NCBI RefSeq assembly: GCF_004522235.1
Contig: NZ_SDLT01000014.1
Span: forward strand, 1 to 64,000
Length of the DNA: 64,000 nt
Reading direction: 5' to 3'
Source: Amycolatopsis nivea
GTDB taxonomy: Bacteria; Actinomycetota; Actinomycetes; Mycobacteriales; Pseudonocardiaceae
Positions 43,364 through 52,605 of this stretch are shown piece by piece (position 1 is the stretch's first letter; every line of letters begins with the position of its first letter). The translations under genes were made by a program, and so were the position numbers. The notes under the pieces were generated by a model that did no database searches, had not been told where the DNA came from, and saw only the letters and a program-made list of their open reading frames with translations.

Positions 43364-44317
43364 ATGAAGTGGAAGACAAGAATCGGCGCCGGGGTCACCG
43401 CCCTGGTGGCGGTACTGGGCGTCGTCAGCGTGCCCGCGGCCACCGCCGCGCCCGCCTCGGCGCTCGCGGCCCCGGACATCTCGCTGGCCAACATCAAGAC
43501 CCACCTCAACCAGTTCCAGGCCATCGCCCGCAACAACGGCGGCACGCGCTCGCCGCGCGGCGGCGGATACGCGGCGTCGGTGTCCTATGTGGAAAACCTG
43601 CTCAAGAACGCGGGCTACACCACGAAGCGCCAGACCTGCACGAGCTGCACCGGCCGGTCGCAGAACCTGATCGCGGAATGGCCGCAGGGCGACGCGAACC
43701 AGGTTCTGATGCTCGGCGCGCACCTCGACTCGGTGAGCGCAGGCCCCGGCATCAACGACAACGGTTCCGGCAGCGCGTCGATCCTCGAGGTCGCGCTGAC
43801 GCTGGCCCGCACCAACCCGGCGATGGCCAAGCGCGTCCGGTTCGCGTGGTGGGCCGACGAGGAGTCCGGCATGGTCGGCTCGCGGTACTACGTGAGCACG
43901 CTGTCGAGCGCCGAGCGCGCGAAGATCACCACCTACCTCAACTTCGACATGATCGGCTCGAAGAACTGGGGCTACTTCGTCTACGACGACGTCGCTTCGG
44001 TCAAGGCCGTGTTCGACGAGTACTTCGCCTCCATCAACATCGAGACCGAGGGCGACACCGAAGGCGACGGACGGTCCGACCACGCGTCGTTCAAGCGCGC
44101 GGGCATCCCGGTCGGCGGCCTCGCGACGGGTGCCGGCGACATCAAGAGCTACGAACAGGCCGAGAAGTGGGGCGGCACGCCGGGCGCGGCGTTCGACAAC
44201 TGCTACCACCGCGCCTGCGACACGACGTCGAACATCCCGGACACGCCGCTGGAGAAGAACTCCGACGCGATCGGCTACGCGGTGTGGAAGCTGGCGGTCG
44301 CGGCGGCTCATCGCTGA
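43364..44317 (+). CDS. Secreted M28-family aminopeptidase
   Basis: A 317-residue protein like the Streptomyces griseus aminopeptidase. The signal peptide (MKWKTRIGAGVTALVAVLG) ends near TAAPASA. Zinc ligands appear in order: His in LGAHLDS, bridging Asp in INDNGSG, catalytic Glu-Glu in ADEESG, Asp in FDMIGS, and His in YHRACD. Cysteine pairs (CTSC and CYHRAC) may form disulfides. It releases N-terminal hydrophobic residues outside the cell and would complete digestion of peptides made by the M4 protease next door. Confidence 0.95.
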   Translation: MKWKTRIGAGVTALVAVLGVVSVPAATAAPASALAAPDISLANIKTHLNQFQAIARNNGGTRSPRGGGYAASVSYVENLLKNAGYTTKRQTCTSCTGRSQNLIAEWPQGDANQVLMLGAHLDSVSAGPGINDNGSGSASILEVALTLARTNPAMAKRVRFAWWADEESGMVGSRYYVSTLSSAERAKITTYLNFDMIGSKNWGYFVYDDVASVKAVFDEYFASINIETEGDTEGDGRSDHASFKRAGIPVGGLATGAGDIKSYEQAEKWGGTPGAAFDNCYHRACDTTSNIPDTPLEKNSDAIGYAVWKLAVAAAHR

Positions 44318-46335
44318 TCCTGACTTCCAGCGCCCGGACCGGGCACCCGCTCCGGGCCGCCGTCGCGAAGACGGCGACCCGGAGTGTCCGGCTCTCCGGC
44401 GAGAATCGGTCCGATCAGGAACGGGCGGTGTCCCGCGAGTTCGGGCAGGTCGAAATGCTCGAACTCGTTGCGCCGCACGTGCCATCGGACGACGCGGCGA
44501 GTCAGTCCGCGGTGCGGCTGGGAGAAGACCAGGGTGTCGGGGGTTTCCCAGACCGGCGCGGACGGCACGGCTTCGCCGGACTCGCAGCCGTCGGGAAGCG
44601 GGTGTTCGCCGATGGTCCCGGTGGCAAGGTCGAGCAGTTGCGCGACGAGCGGGTCGTACCCGAACGAATACATCCGCGTGCCGCCCGGCACGAACCGCCA
44701 GCGGTGGGGTTCCGGGACTTCCCGCCGTTCCCCGGACGCGGTGAATACCGCCAGTCCCCCGGCTTCTTCGCGCAATTGCGCCCCGGACAACGGATCGAGC
44801 CGATGGACAGGCGAGGCGAGGTCCACCGGTTCCGCACCCGGTGTCCAGCGGGAAGCGACGAGGGCTCCCGAATCCGTCGTGAAGTAGACAGCGCCGTCGT
44901 GGATGCCCAGGACGCTCCGGGTCAGCTCAGGCGATGGGGGCAGGCTCCACGCTTCTTCCGTGGTCACGTCGTACAAATGCACCTGGTCCCACGTCCGTCG
45001 GCCGATATGGGTCTGCACGCCCGCCAGGTAGCGTCCGTCCGCGCTGCGGACGGGCCGGATGTCCAGGTCCACCGGAAGCTGCCGGGCCGTGCCCGACCAG
45101 TCGATCAGCTGTCCCTGCCCGCCGGACGCGGCGACGTAAATCCCGGCCAGGGTCTCGAACGCGCGGTACCGGTAGTCGCTCTCGACCCGGCCGAGGATCG
45201 CCAGCTCTCCCCCGCGCCAGACGCCGACCGTGCCGTCGCCGGAAACGAAACCGGCTCGCGGCGGAGGACCGGCCGCGGTCGGCGGTTCCTCTTCGCAAAC
45301 CATTCGGACGAGGGGTACTGGCTCATGCCGCAGTGGTGGGCGGGGAAGCGCCGCGACGGTGTCGTTGGCCCGGCGGATCAGCTTGTCGCTGACCGAATAC
45401 TCGAGCAACGGCTCGACGGTTTCCTCCGGGACCGCCAGCAAAGCGGCCAAATCCTTGACGTGCGCCGGATCCGACCACGCCGCGATGCTGACGAGATCGG
45501 CCGCGAGCAGGATGTACACGGCGCGGACGGCGGCCGCGTCCAACCGGGCGGCCAGGTCCGCTGGCAGGTCGAGCACCTCCGTGGCGCGCCGCGGCGTTCC
45601 CTCCGAGTATCCGCCGGTGTCGTCGTCCACGAGCAGGCCTGCCGCGACCAGCAAGGGAATCGCGTCCCGTCGCGTGCGCGGCGGGACGACGCCCAACTGA
45701 GCACACACGGTGTCCGAAGGCGGTTCACCGGGCAACGGTTCGTCGAGCCAGCCGTCCTGGCGCGACATGCCCACGAGCGTGAAGTACCACGAGACTTCGA
45801 TCAGGTGGTAACCCAATACCTCTTGCCAGCCCGGGTCTTCCGGATGCAACGCGGGACGGGTGCGTTTGAGCCACCGCGGCGGCTCCGGTCCGTCGGGTGA
45901 CGGCCAGAACTGGATCAGCCAGACGTCGCCCTCTTCTCCGGCCTCCGCCGGTTTCCGGCAGACCCGCGTACGGAAAAGGCCTTTCGCTCCCAGGTTCAGT
46001 GCGTCGCCGCCGGCGCCGCCGGTGAGCAATCCCAGGCTCACGGCCCCGGAGCGGCTGTGAAACGGCGACTCGACAACGTCTTCCCATGCCTCGAGCCGCA
46101 GTTCCGGCGGCCCGTCGTGGGCTTCGCAGCGCACTGCTTGCCAGGGATGGCTTGCCGAGCAGTGCAGCCAGCCGTCGCCCGCTGTCGCGACCGTGCCGGA
46201 CAACGCGTTCGTCGCGAGTTCGCCGAGCAGTTTGTTGTCCAGCGCGGGCGCGCTGCGGTATACGTCGTCTCGAAGCACAATGGTGCCGTAGTCGGGCAGG
46301 TACTCGTCCTCCTCGGAGAACCCCAGAAGCGTCAT
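44308..46335 (-). CDS. Large unknown protein with a C-terminal beta-propeller-like region
   Basis: A 675-residue soluble protein. I chose the ATG giving MTLLGFSEEDEYLPDYG, but the ribosome site is weak and a longer start is possible. The N-terminal ~200 residues are a mixed alpha/beta domain with no recognised family. Residues about 200-360 are helical and contain a winged-helix-like section (AVRAVYILLAADLVSIA, LAALLAVPEETVEPLL). The remainder has repeated four-strand units (GELAILGRVES, DGRYLAGVQT, DGAVYFTTDSGALVAS, GGTRMYSFGYDP) typical of propellers. There is no signal peptide. It converges with the M28 gene and overlaps it by 10 bp. A toxin-immunity or scaffold role is possible but unsupported. 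Confidence 0.7.
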   Translation of the reverse strand: MTLLGFSEEDEYLPDYGTIVLRDDVYRSAPALDNKLLGELATNALSGTVATAGDGWLHCSASHPWQAVRCEAHDGPPELRLEAWEDVVESPFHSRSGAVSLGLLTGGAGGDALNLGAKGLFRTRVCRKPAEAGEEGDVWLIQFWPSPDGPEPPRWLKRTRPALHPEDPGWQEVLGYHLIEVSWYFTLVGMSRQDGWLDEPLPGEPPSDTVCAQLGVVPPRTRRDAIPLLVAAGLLVDDDTGGYSEGTPRRATEVLDLPADLAARLDAAAVRAVYILLAADLVSIAAWSDPAHVKDLAALLAVPEETVEPLLEYSVSDKLIRRANDTVAALPRPPLRHEPVPLVRMVCEEEPPTAAGPPPRAGFVSGDGTVGVWRGGELAILGRVESDYRYRAFETLAGIYVAASGGQGQLIDWSGTARQLPVDLDIRPVRSADGRYLAGVQTHIGRRTWDQVHLYDVTTEEAWSLPPSPELTRSVLGIHDGAVYFTTDSGALVASRWTPGAEPVDLASPVHRLDPLSGAQLREEAGGLAVFTASGERREVPEPHRWRFVPGGTRMYSFGYDPLVAQLLDLATGTIGEHPLPDGCESGEAVPSAPVWETPDTLVFSQPHRGLTRRVVRWHVRRNEFEHFDLPELAGHRPFLIGPILAGEPDTPGRRLRDGGPERVPGPGAGSQDQR

Positions 46336-46525
46336 GCCCAGCAAGGTAGCGGCGAGGTCTGACAATTTCGGCGGCAGCGGGATTTCGCCGGTGTCAGTGC
46401 TGGATAATCTCGCGCGGCTCGCAACGCTATTCGCGAAAAGGCGACGGGCGGAGAACGGAATTCGGATGACGCGGTGGGAAGAGAAACAGAAATATCGCGG
46501 AGGACACTCGATCGTGGCACCGATC

Positions 46526-46790
46526 AAGGACGGTGAGTATGCGCCAAGGGTGCTCGCTCGATGCCGAGTTCAGCGTCCCGCGCAAGGGCGAAGAGCACGC
46601 GCCCAGCCTGCCCGCCCAGACCGAGTTCGGCGTCCCGCTCAAGGGCGGCGAGTATGCGCTCAGTCTGCTTGTTCGAGGCCGAGTTCGGCACCCCGCCCAG
46701 GGGCGAACAGCACGCGCAGCCTGCCCGCTGAGGCAGAGTTCGGCGTCCCGCGCAAGGGCGGCGCGCATGCACTCAGTCTGGGCAGAGTTC
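46526..46790. repeat. Decayed tandem repeats of about 57 bp
   Basis: A partial unit at 46526-46563 is followed by units starting at 46564, 46621, 46679 and 46734 (57, 58, 55 and about 50 bp). Each has GAGTTCGGCGTCCCGC, CAAGGGCGGCGAG and a CGCTCAGTCTG-like end. A 57-bp period equals 19 codons, and the plus frame reads EFSVPRKGEEHAPSLPA and EFGVPLKGGEYALSLLV, but indels break the frame. No start, RBS or native codon use supports a gene. The rest of the 46336-46892 gap shows nothing else. Confidence 0.75.
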
Positions 46791-46892
46791 CCCCGCGAAA
46801 CGACTCGTTGCCTTAGAGCAACAGAGACATCCTCGCGCAGCGCATGACGCTGTCGTGCAAGTCGCCGCGACGAGAACGACCCGGCAGCGACC

Positions 46893-47762
46893 TCAGTAGA
46901 AGCCGTCCCGCCTCACCGGCACCGGTCGCGGGTCGTACCCAAGGTCCGTGCTGATCGCCGCCGCCGTTTCGAGCAGCACTGGGACGGTTTCCTTGCGCAG
47001 CCGTTCCGGCGCGAGCCGTCCGGTGGCCGTCGACGAGGCCAGTGCCGCGACGACCGCCCCGCTCCGGTCGCGCACCGGGGCCGACGCGGACAGCAGGCCT
47101 TCCTCCAGTTCGCCGTCCACAATGGACACACCGTCCTCGCGCACCGCGGAGAGCGCGAGCCGCAGTTCCGCCGGATCGGTGACCGTGCGCCCGGTGTACG
47201 AGCGGAGCGGAACATCCTCCAGGTAGCGGGTGATCCGCTCCGGGCCCGACCACGCCAGCAGCACCCGGCCCATCGAGGTCGCGTGCGCGGGCAGCCGGGT
47301 GCCGACCGCGACGTTGATGCTCATGATCCGCCGCACCGGCACGCGGGCGACGTAGACCGCGTCGTTGCCGTCGAGTTCGGCCAGCGACGCGGACTCCCCC
47401 GTCGCCTCCGCCAGCCGCAGCAGGTGCGGCTGCGCCAGGTCGATCATCGCGCGGGTCGCCGTGTAGTGCTGGCCGATGGTCAGCACGCGCGGGGTCAGCG
47501 ACCAGCGCGGTCCGTCGCTGGTCACGTAGCCCATCCGCTGCAGGGTCAGCAGCAGGCGGCGCACCGCGGGGCGCGACAGGTTCGTCGCGGTCGCCAGTTC
47601 GGCGAGCGTGGGGTTGGTGCGCTCCTCGTCGAAGGCGAGGAGCACGGCGAACCCGCGCTCCAGGCTCTGCACGAAGTCGCGCTCGTTTCCGGCTGCCGTC
47701 ACGCTCCGCAGTATTTCACCCGCTCCGGTACTGGCCTTGACCTCCGTCGCCTCCTGATGCAT
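46893..47762 (-). CDS. IclR-family transcriptional regulator
   Basis: An IclR-type protein of about 289 residues. Its winged helix has FVQSLERGFAVLLAF, TLAELATATNLSRPAVRRLLLTLQRMGY and its ligand domain has HATSMGRVLLA, DGVSIVDGELEEGLLS and DRSGAVVAALASS, as in PcaR/PobR-type regulators of aromatic catabolism. The start is uncertain: this ATG (MHQEATEV), an ATG at 47783 or a GTG at 47792 lie in frame, and the last two overlap one of the operators. It diverges from the flavin reductase gene and should control the HpaCB-like operon. Confidence 0.92.
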   Translation of the reverse strand: MHQEATEVKASTGAGEILRSVTAAGNERDFVQSLERGFAVLLAFDEERTNPTLAELATATNLSRPAVRRLLLTLQRMGYVTSDGPRWSLTPRVLTIGQHYTATRAMIDLAQPHLLRLAEATGESASLAELDGNDAVYVARVPVRRIMSINVAVGTRLPAHATSMGRVLLAWSGPERITRYLEDVPLRSYTGRTVTDPAELRLALSAVREDGVSIVDGELEEGLLSASAPVRDRSGAVVAALASSTATGRLAPERLRKETVPVLLETAAAISTDLGYDPRPVPVRRDGFY

Positions 47763-47777
47763 CCTTCCAACCACTGC

Positions 47778-47808
47778 ACGCATAGCGTTCACATCGTACG
47801 CATAGCGT
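47778..47808. promoter_or_regulatory. Two identical palindromic operators, 20 bp apart
   Basis: ACGCATAGCGT, a perfect ACGC-ATA-GCGT palindrome, occurs at 47778-47788 and again at 47798-47808; the second is extended to TACGCATAGCGTA. The 20-bp offset is two helical turns, so bound regulators would lie on one face of the DNA. The sites fill the gap between the IclR gene and the flavin reductase gene. Confidence 0.75.
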
Positions 47809-47830
47809 ACATCGCACGAGGAGGTGCGAG

Positions 47831-48394
47831 ATGACGGTTCCGTCCCGCGAACTGCGCGACGCGTTCGGCCGGTTCGCCACCGGCGTCACCGTGGTGACCT
47901 GCCGCAGCGACCAGGGCACCCCGCACGGGGCCACGGTCAACGCGTTCACCGCGGTCTCGCTCGAACCCGCGTTGTGCCAGGTCACGCTGACCCGGCAGTC
48001 CAAGGCCTGCAGTTACCTCGACGGCGCCGCCTTCGCCGTCAACGTGCTCGGCGCCGACCAGGCAGACACCGCCTGGCACTTCGCCGGACGTCCGGCCGAT
48101 CCCGGACCTGAATGGGCCGAAGGGCCGGTCGCGCCGGTCCTGGTCGGCTCCGCCGCGGTGTATTCGTGCCGCCCGTGGCGGACCTACGACGGCGGCGACC
48201 ACCTGATCGTGGTCGGCGAGGTCGTCGACGTCGCTGTCGAAAACCGGCAGCCGCTGCTCTTCTACGCCGGCGCGTTCCGCGAACTCGGCCCCCGCGAGAC
48301 CGGCACCCACTGGGGCGGCTCGCTCGACTGCCCCGAGGCGGGCTGGTTCGGCGCCTCGACCACGTTCACCCCGCTGCGGCCGTACGCCGCCTGA
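47831..48394 (+). CDS. Flavin reductase component (HpaC-like)
   Basis: A 187-residue flavin reductase-like domain starts at ATG after [25 protein letters not shown], then [21 protein letters not shown] and [18 protein letters not shown], are the family landmarks; [14 protein letters not shown] lies near the end. It reduces FAD or FMN with NADH and passes the free reduced flavin to the oxygenase encoded 23 bp downstream. Confidence 0.92.
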   Translation: MTVPSRELRDAFGRFATGVTVVTCRSDQGTPHGATVNAFTAVSLEPALCQVTLTRQSKACSYLDGAAFAVNVLGADQADTAWHFAGRPADPGPEWAEGPVAPVLVGSAAVYSCRPWRTYDGGDHLIVVGEVVDVAVENRQPLLFYAGAFRELGPRETGTHWGGSLDCPEAGWFGASTTFTPLRPYAA

Positions 48395-48417
48395 CCGCCA
48401 CCCGAAAGGACATCGCC

Positions 48418-49992
48418 ATGACCATCCAGCAGGACCGCTCAGAGACCTCCGAGACCGCCGCCCCCACCGCTTCCGCGCCGATGACCGGCGACGAATACAT
48501 CCAGTCCGTCCAGGACGGACGCGAAGTGTGGATCTACGGCGAGCGCGTCAAGGACGTCACCACGCACCCCGCCTTCCGCAACCCGGTCCGGATGACCGCC
48601 CGGCTGTACGACGCGCTGCACTCGCCCGACACCCGCGACGCGCTGACCGTGCCGACCGACACCGGCAACGGCGGGGTCACGCACCCGTTCTTCCGCAGCC
48701 CGCACACCGTGGACGACCTGCTCGCCGACCGCCGCGCGATCGAGACCTGGTCGCGGATGACGTACGGCTGGATGGGCCGCAGCCCGGACTACAAGGCCAG
48801 CTTCCTCGGCACGCTCGGCGCGAACTCCGACTTCTACGCGCCGTTCGAGGAGAACGCGAAGCGCTGGTACAAGGAATCGCAGGAGAAGGTCCTGTACTGG
48901 AACCACGCGATCATCAACCCGCCGGTCGACCGGAACCTGCCGCCGGACGAGGTCGGCGACGTGTTCATGAAGGTGGAGAAGGAGACCGACGCGGGCCTGA
49001 TCGTGTCCGGGGCGAAGGTCGTGGCGACCGGTTCGGCCATCACGAACTACAACTTCATCGCCCACTACGGGCTGCCGATCAAGAAGAAGGAGTTCGCGCT
49101 CATCTGCACGGTGCCGATGGACGCGCCGGGCGTGAAGCTGATCTGCCGCACGTCCTACACGCAGCAGGCCGCGGTGATGGGCAGCCCGTTCGACTACCCG
49201 CTGTCCTCCCGGATGGACGAGAACGACACCATTTTCGTGTTCGACAAGGTCCTCGTGCCGTGGGAGAACGTGTTCCTCTACGGCGACATCGAGAAGATCA
49301 ACGGGTTCTTCCCGGTCTCCGGCTTCATCCCGCGGTTCACCTTCCACGGCTGCATCCGGCTCGCGACGAAGATCGACTTCATCGCCGGGCTGCTGCTCAA
49401 GGCGCTGGAGATCACCGGCAGCAAGGACTTCCGCGGCGTGCAGACCCGGGTCGGGGAGGTCGTCGGATGGCGCAACACGTTCTTCGCGCTCGCCGACGCG
49501 ATGGCGCGCAACCCGGACGAGTGGACCAACGGGGCGCTGCTGCCCAAGCTCGACTACGGCCTGACCTACCGGATGCTGATGATCCAGGCCTACCCGCGGA
49601 TCAAGGAGATCATCGAATCCGACGTGGCCAGCGGCCTGATCTACCTCAACTCGCACTCGATCGACTTCAAGACCCCCGAGGTGCGGCCGTACCTGGACAA
49701 GTACGTGCGCGGCTCCAACGGCTACGAGGCGGTCGACCGGGTCAAGGTGATGAAGGCGCTGTGGGACGCGGTCGGGTCGGAGTTCGGCGGACGGCACGAG
49801 CTCTACGAGCGCAACTACTCCGGCAACCACGAGAACGTCAAGGCGGAGCTGCTGTTCGCCGCCGAGGCCCAGGGCACGACCGAGTCGATGAAGGGCCTGG
49901 CCGAGCAGTGCCTCGCCGAATACGACCTCGACGGCTGGACCGTGCCGGACCTCATCGGCAACGACGACGTCTCGTTCCTGAAGCGGCGCTGA
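48418..49992 (+). CDS. HpaB-family flavin-dependent aromatic hydroxylase, oxygenase component
   Basis: A 524-residue protein of the 4-hydroxyphenylacetate 3-hydroxylase/phenol hydroxylase (PheA1) family. [23 protein letters not shown], abbreviated, begins the N-terminal domain; [11 protein letters not shown] and [14 protein letters not shown] contain the Arg, Tyr and His of the active site; and ENVFLYGD and [19 protein letters not shown] form the acyl-CoA-dehydrogenase-like core. It uses FADH2 from the upstream reductase to ortho-hydroxylate a phenol. GAAAGGA precedes the ATG. A perfect hairpin follows the stop. Confidence 0.92.
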   Translation: MTIQQDRSETSETAAPTASAPMTGDEYIQSVQDGREVWIYGERVKDVTTHPAFRNPVRMTARLYDALHSPDTRDALTVPTDTGNGGVTHPFFRSPHTVDDLLADRRAIETWSRMTYGWMGRSPDYKASFLGTLGANSDFYAPFEENAKRWYKESQEKVLYWNHAIINPPVDRNLPPDEVGDVFMKVEKETDAGLIVSGAKVVATGSAITNYNFIAHYGLPIKKKEFALICTVPMDAPGVKLICRTSYTQQAAVMGSPFDYPLSSRMDENDTIFVFDKVLVPWENVFLYGDIEKINGFFPVSGFIPRFTFHGCIRLATKIDFIAGLLLKALEITGSKDFRGVQTRVGEVVGWRNTFFALADAMARNPDEWTNGALLPKLDYGLTYRMLMIQAYPRIKEIIESDVASGLIYLNSHSIDFKTPEVRPYLDKYVRGSNGYEAVDRVKVMKALWDAVGSEFGGRHELYERNYSGNHENVKAELLFAAEAQGTTESMKGLAEQCLAEYDLDGWTVPDLIGNDDVSFLKRR

Positions 49993-50000
49993 CCGGTCCG

Positions 50001-50034
50001 CCGCGGCGCCCCCGCATCCCCGGGGGCGCCGCGG
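50001..50034 (+). terminator. Perfect 14-bp hairpin after the hydroxylase operon
   Basis: CCGCGGCGCCCCCG (50001-50014) pairs perfectly with CGGGGGCGCCGCGG (50021-50034) across a six-base loop, CATCCC. It lies 8 bp after the hydroxylase stop and before the RibF-like gene, and is a probable transcription terminator or partial attenuator. Confidence 0.85.
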
Positions 50035-50066
50035 TTCCGGTCCCGGCACGAGCGCGGGAGGTTCGC

Positions 50067-50804
50067 GTGAGCACGGTTTTCTGGCACGGCATCGCCGAGG
50101 TGCCGGACGGATGGGGTCCGTCCGTCGTCGCGCTCGGCGTCTTCGACGGACTGCACCGCGGCCACCAGCGGGTTCTGGACCACGCGGCGCGCCTCGGCCG
50201 GGAGCGCGGCGCGCCGGTGGTCCTCACGACCTTCGACCCGCATCCGGCGACCATCGCCGGACGGCCGCGCGACACGACTCCGGTGGCGACGGTGGAACAT
50301 CGCGCCGAACTGGCCCGCCGGCACGGTGCCGACCAGGTGCTCGTCCTCCCGTTCACCGAATGCCTCGCGCGCACGCCGGCCGAGGAATTCGTCGACGGCG
50401 TCCTGATGCGCACCCTCAACGCCACCGCCGTGGTCACCGGCAGCAACTTCCGGTTCGGCCACCGAGGCGCCGGGGACACCGCCCTGCTGCGGAAGCTCGG
50501 ACCCGCCCACGGCTTCACCGCGCATGCCGTCGACCTGCTTCCCGGCTGTTCCTCGACTCTGGTCCGCACCTTGGTCACCGCGGGCGATCTCGTTGGCGCC
50601 GCAGCGATCCTCGGCCGCCCGCACCGCGTGCACGGGACTGTCGCGGGCGAAATCGTCACGCCGTGCACCACGCTGTTGCCGCCGCCGGGGAAATACCGGG
50701 CCCGCACCCCGTACGGCGACCGGACCGTCGCGGTGGACGCCGGGGTGCTGCTCGCGGACTTGCCGGACGGGCCGACCGCGGTGGATCTCGTCGACGCGGG
50801 CTGA
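50067..50804 (+). CDS. RibF-like FAD synthetase lacking a complete riboflavin kinase domain
   Basis: A 245-residue protein begins at GTG after GGGAGG. The nucleotidyltransferase domain has GVFDGLHRGHQ, TFDPHPA, VTGSNFRFGHRGAGD and SSTLVRTLVTAGD, as in RibF. The C-terminal region starts like a kinase domain (LGRPHRVHGTV) but is only about 60 residues and lacks the GxPTAN flavin-kinase motif. It should make FAD from FMN and ATP in the cytosol. Being next to an FAD-using hydroxylase suggests local cofactor supply. Confidence 0.82.
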   Translation: MSTVFWHGIAEVPDGWGPSVVALGVFDGLHRGHQRVLDHAARLGRERGAPVVLTTFDPHPATIAGRPRDTTPVATVEHRAELARRHGADQVLVLPFTECLARTPAEEFVDGVLMRTLNATAVVTGSNFRFGHRGAGDTALLRKLGPAHGFTAHAVDLLPGCSSTLVRTLVTAGDLVGAAAILGRPHRVHGTVAGEIVTPCTTLLPPPGKYRARTPYGDRTVAVDAGVLLADLPDGPTAVDLVDAG

Positions 50805-50812
50805 CCGGGGTT

Positions 50813-51754
50813 TCAGCCCAGCCGAGGGAACAGCGCGCGGGCGTTCCCGGAGTCGATCGCCCGGCTTTGTTCGGCGGTCAACCCGCTTTCGGTGTCCAGG
50901 ATCTCGGTGAACCGGGTGCTCACTTCCATTGTCGCGTAAGGGAAGTCGCTGCCGTACAGAATCCGCGCGGGATCGGCGAACCGGGCGAGCGCGCCGAGAG
51001 CGTATTCGCCCGACGACAGCGCCGTGTCCCAGTAGAAGCTGCGGAAGCGGGCCAGCCAGTCGTCGGCGGTGGGTCCGGCGGGCTCCAGCGCGGCTTGGAT
51101 CTGGCAGAACCGCAACGCCGCGAAGGGGACGAAACCGCCCGCGTGCGAAAGGATGATCCGCACGTTCGGGAAGCGCTCGGTGATGCCGTTGAACACCATG
51201 TGCACCGCGTTGCGCGTGGTGTCGAACGGATAGTCCACCATCGGTCCCGGGATCCCGGGCAGCAACGGCACGAGCGGATGCGCGGGATGGATGAAGACCA
51301 CCGCTCGGTGGCGGTCGAGCGCTTCCCAGAGCGGCGCGTACCGGCCGTCGCCCAGATAGACGCCGTCGTAGTTGGAGAGCAGGACCACGCCGTCCGCCCG
51401 GAGCGCGCCGAACGCGTGGTCGACCTCCGCTACCGCGCCTTCGACGTCGGGCAACGGAACCGTGGCGAACAACCCGAACCGGTCCGGGCGTTCCCGCACC
51501 AGTTCGGCGGTGTATTCGTTGACGCGGCGGGCCGTCTCGCGACGCGCCGGGCCGGTCCAGCCGGTCACGCTCGGGGCGGTGAGCGACAGTACGCTCGCGG
51601 CGATGCTGTTGGCGTCCATGAACTTCAAGTGGTCATCGGGCGTCCACGGGGGCAGCGTCCAGCCCGACGGGTCGCCGCCGTGCTGTGCGAGGGCCTCGCC
51701 CCAGAACGGAGGGACCAGGTGGGTGTGGACGTCGATGCGTTCGCGGTCGATCAT
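50813..51754 (-). CDS. Amidohydrolase-2 family decarboxylase/hydrolase
   Basis: A 313-residue TIM-barrel protein of the ACMSD/gamma-resorcylate decarboxylase group. Metal-binding motifs are DVHTHL near the N-terminus, a His in FIHPAHP, SHAGG and the Asp of GSDFPY. Such enzymes decarboxylate or hydrolyse aromatic acids. It converges with the RibF-like gene and diverges from the XRE regulator at 51829, which may control it. The substrate may be related to the product of the HpaB-type hydroxylase. Confidence 0.88.
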   Translation of the reverse strand: MIDRERIDVHTHLVPPFWGEALAQHGGDPSGWTLPPWTPDDHLKFMDANSIAASVLSLTAPSVTGWTGPARRETARRVNEYTAELVRERPDRFGLFATVPLPDVEGAVAEVDHAFGALRADGVVLLSNYDGVYLGDGRYAPLWEALDRHRAVVFIHPAHPLVPLLPGIPGPMVDYPFDTTRNAVHMVFNGITERFPNVRIILSHAGGFVPFAALRFCQIQAALEPAGPTADDWLARFRSFYWDTALSSGEYALGALARFADPARILYGSDFPYATMEVSTRFTEILDTESGLTAEQSRAIDSGNARALFPRLG

Positions 51755-51828
51755 GCCTCCACCGTGCGCCCTCGCCGTCCGGCGCGGGAGGGGAAGAAAC
51801 CGATCCCCCTCCCCCGGAGCCCGCGCTG

Positions 51829-52593
51829 ATGGCGCGCGACCCTCGGCTCGTCCAGCTCGGCGCGTTCCTGCACGCCCGCCGCGACGAAGCCCCGCCGCCC
51901 GTCTCCGCCGAAACGGGCCGTCGTCAAGTCCCCGGTCTCCGGCGCGGTGAGGTCGCCGCGCTGGCGTTCGTCAGCGACGAGTACTACACGCGGATCGAGC
52001 AGGGCCGGGTCATGCCGAGCGCCGACGTGGTCCGCCGCATCGCCGCCGCGCTCGGGCTCGACGACGACCAGACGCAGTACGCGCTGGATCTCGTCACCGT
52101 CCCCGACGTCCCTCCGCCGAACCCCGAGCCGAGCGATCCGTTGCGCCGCCTTGTCGACCGGATGGGCGAGATTCCCGCGGTGCTCGTCGGACCGGCGACG
52201 GCGATCCTGGCCTGGAACGCCGCCGCCGCTCGGCTGATGACCGATTTCGGCGCGGTCCCGCCGGAACGCCGCCGGTACGTGCAGATGCTGTTCACCGATC
52301 CGGTGCTCCAGAGCCGGTTCGCGGACCTGGAAGCGATGCGGCGCACGACGATCGGCATCGTGCGCGCGAGCAGCCCGGCGGGCCCGCCGACCGGGGACTG
52401 GATCGACGAACTGCTCCGGACCGACGCCGAGTTCGCGGCGCTCTGGGAACGCAACGACGTCGTCCGGCCGCACACCCACCTGCGGGTGCGCCTCCGGCTG
52501 CCGGGCGGGGTCGAGGAGACGGTGGACCAGATTGTCTTGCAGGTGGTCGACGATCCGCATCAGCGGCTGATCGCGTTCGTCCCGGCTGGATAG
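51829..52593 (+). CDS. XRE-family regulator with MmyB-like ligand domain
   Basis: A 254-residue protein. Residues about 8-75 form the Cro/C1 helix-turn-helix (RRGEVAALAFVSDEYYTRIEQGR, abbreviated, PSADVVRRIAAAL). Residues about 110-250 form the MmyB-like ligand domain with AILAWNAAAARLM and the C-terminal LRLPGGVEETVDQIVLQVVDD. This architecture is typical of actinomycete regulators divergent from small-molecule enzymes. It is 74 bp from the amidohydrolase start on the other strand. Confidence 0.88.
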   Translation: MARDPRLVQLGAFLHARRDEAPPPVSAETGRRQVPGLRRGEVAALAFVSDEYYTRIEQGRVMPSADVVRRIAAALGLDDDQTQYALDLVTVPDVPPPNPEPSDPLRRLVDRMGEIPAVLVGPATAILAWNAAAARLMTDFGAVPPERRRYVQMLFTDPVLQSRFADLEAMRRTTIGIVRASSPAGPPTGDWIDELLRTDAEFAALWERNDVVRPHTHLRVRLRLPGGVEETVDQIVLQVVDDPHQRLIAFVPAG

Positions 52594-52605
52594 CCGGCCC
52601 GGTGC

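Noticed and set aside
41031-46790. The two repeat tracts considered as CRISPR arrays.
   Set aside because: Units of 55-71 bp are contiguous and diverged, with no constant repeat plus unique spacer pattern and no cas genes.
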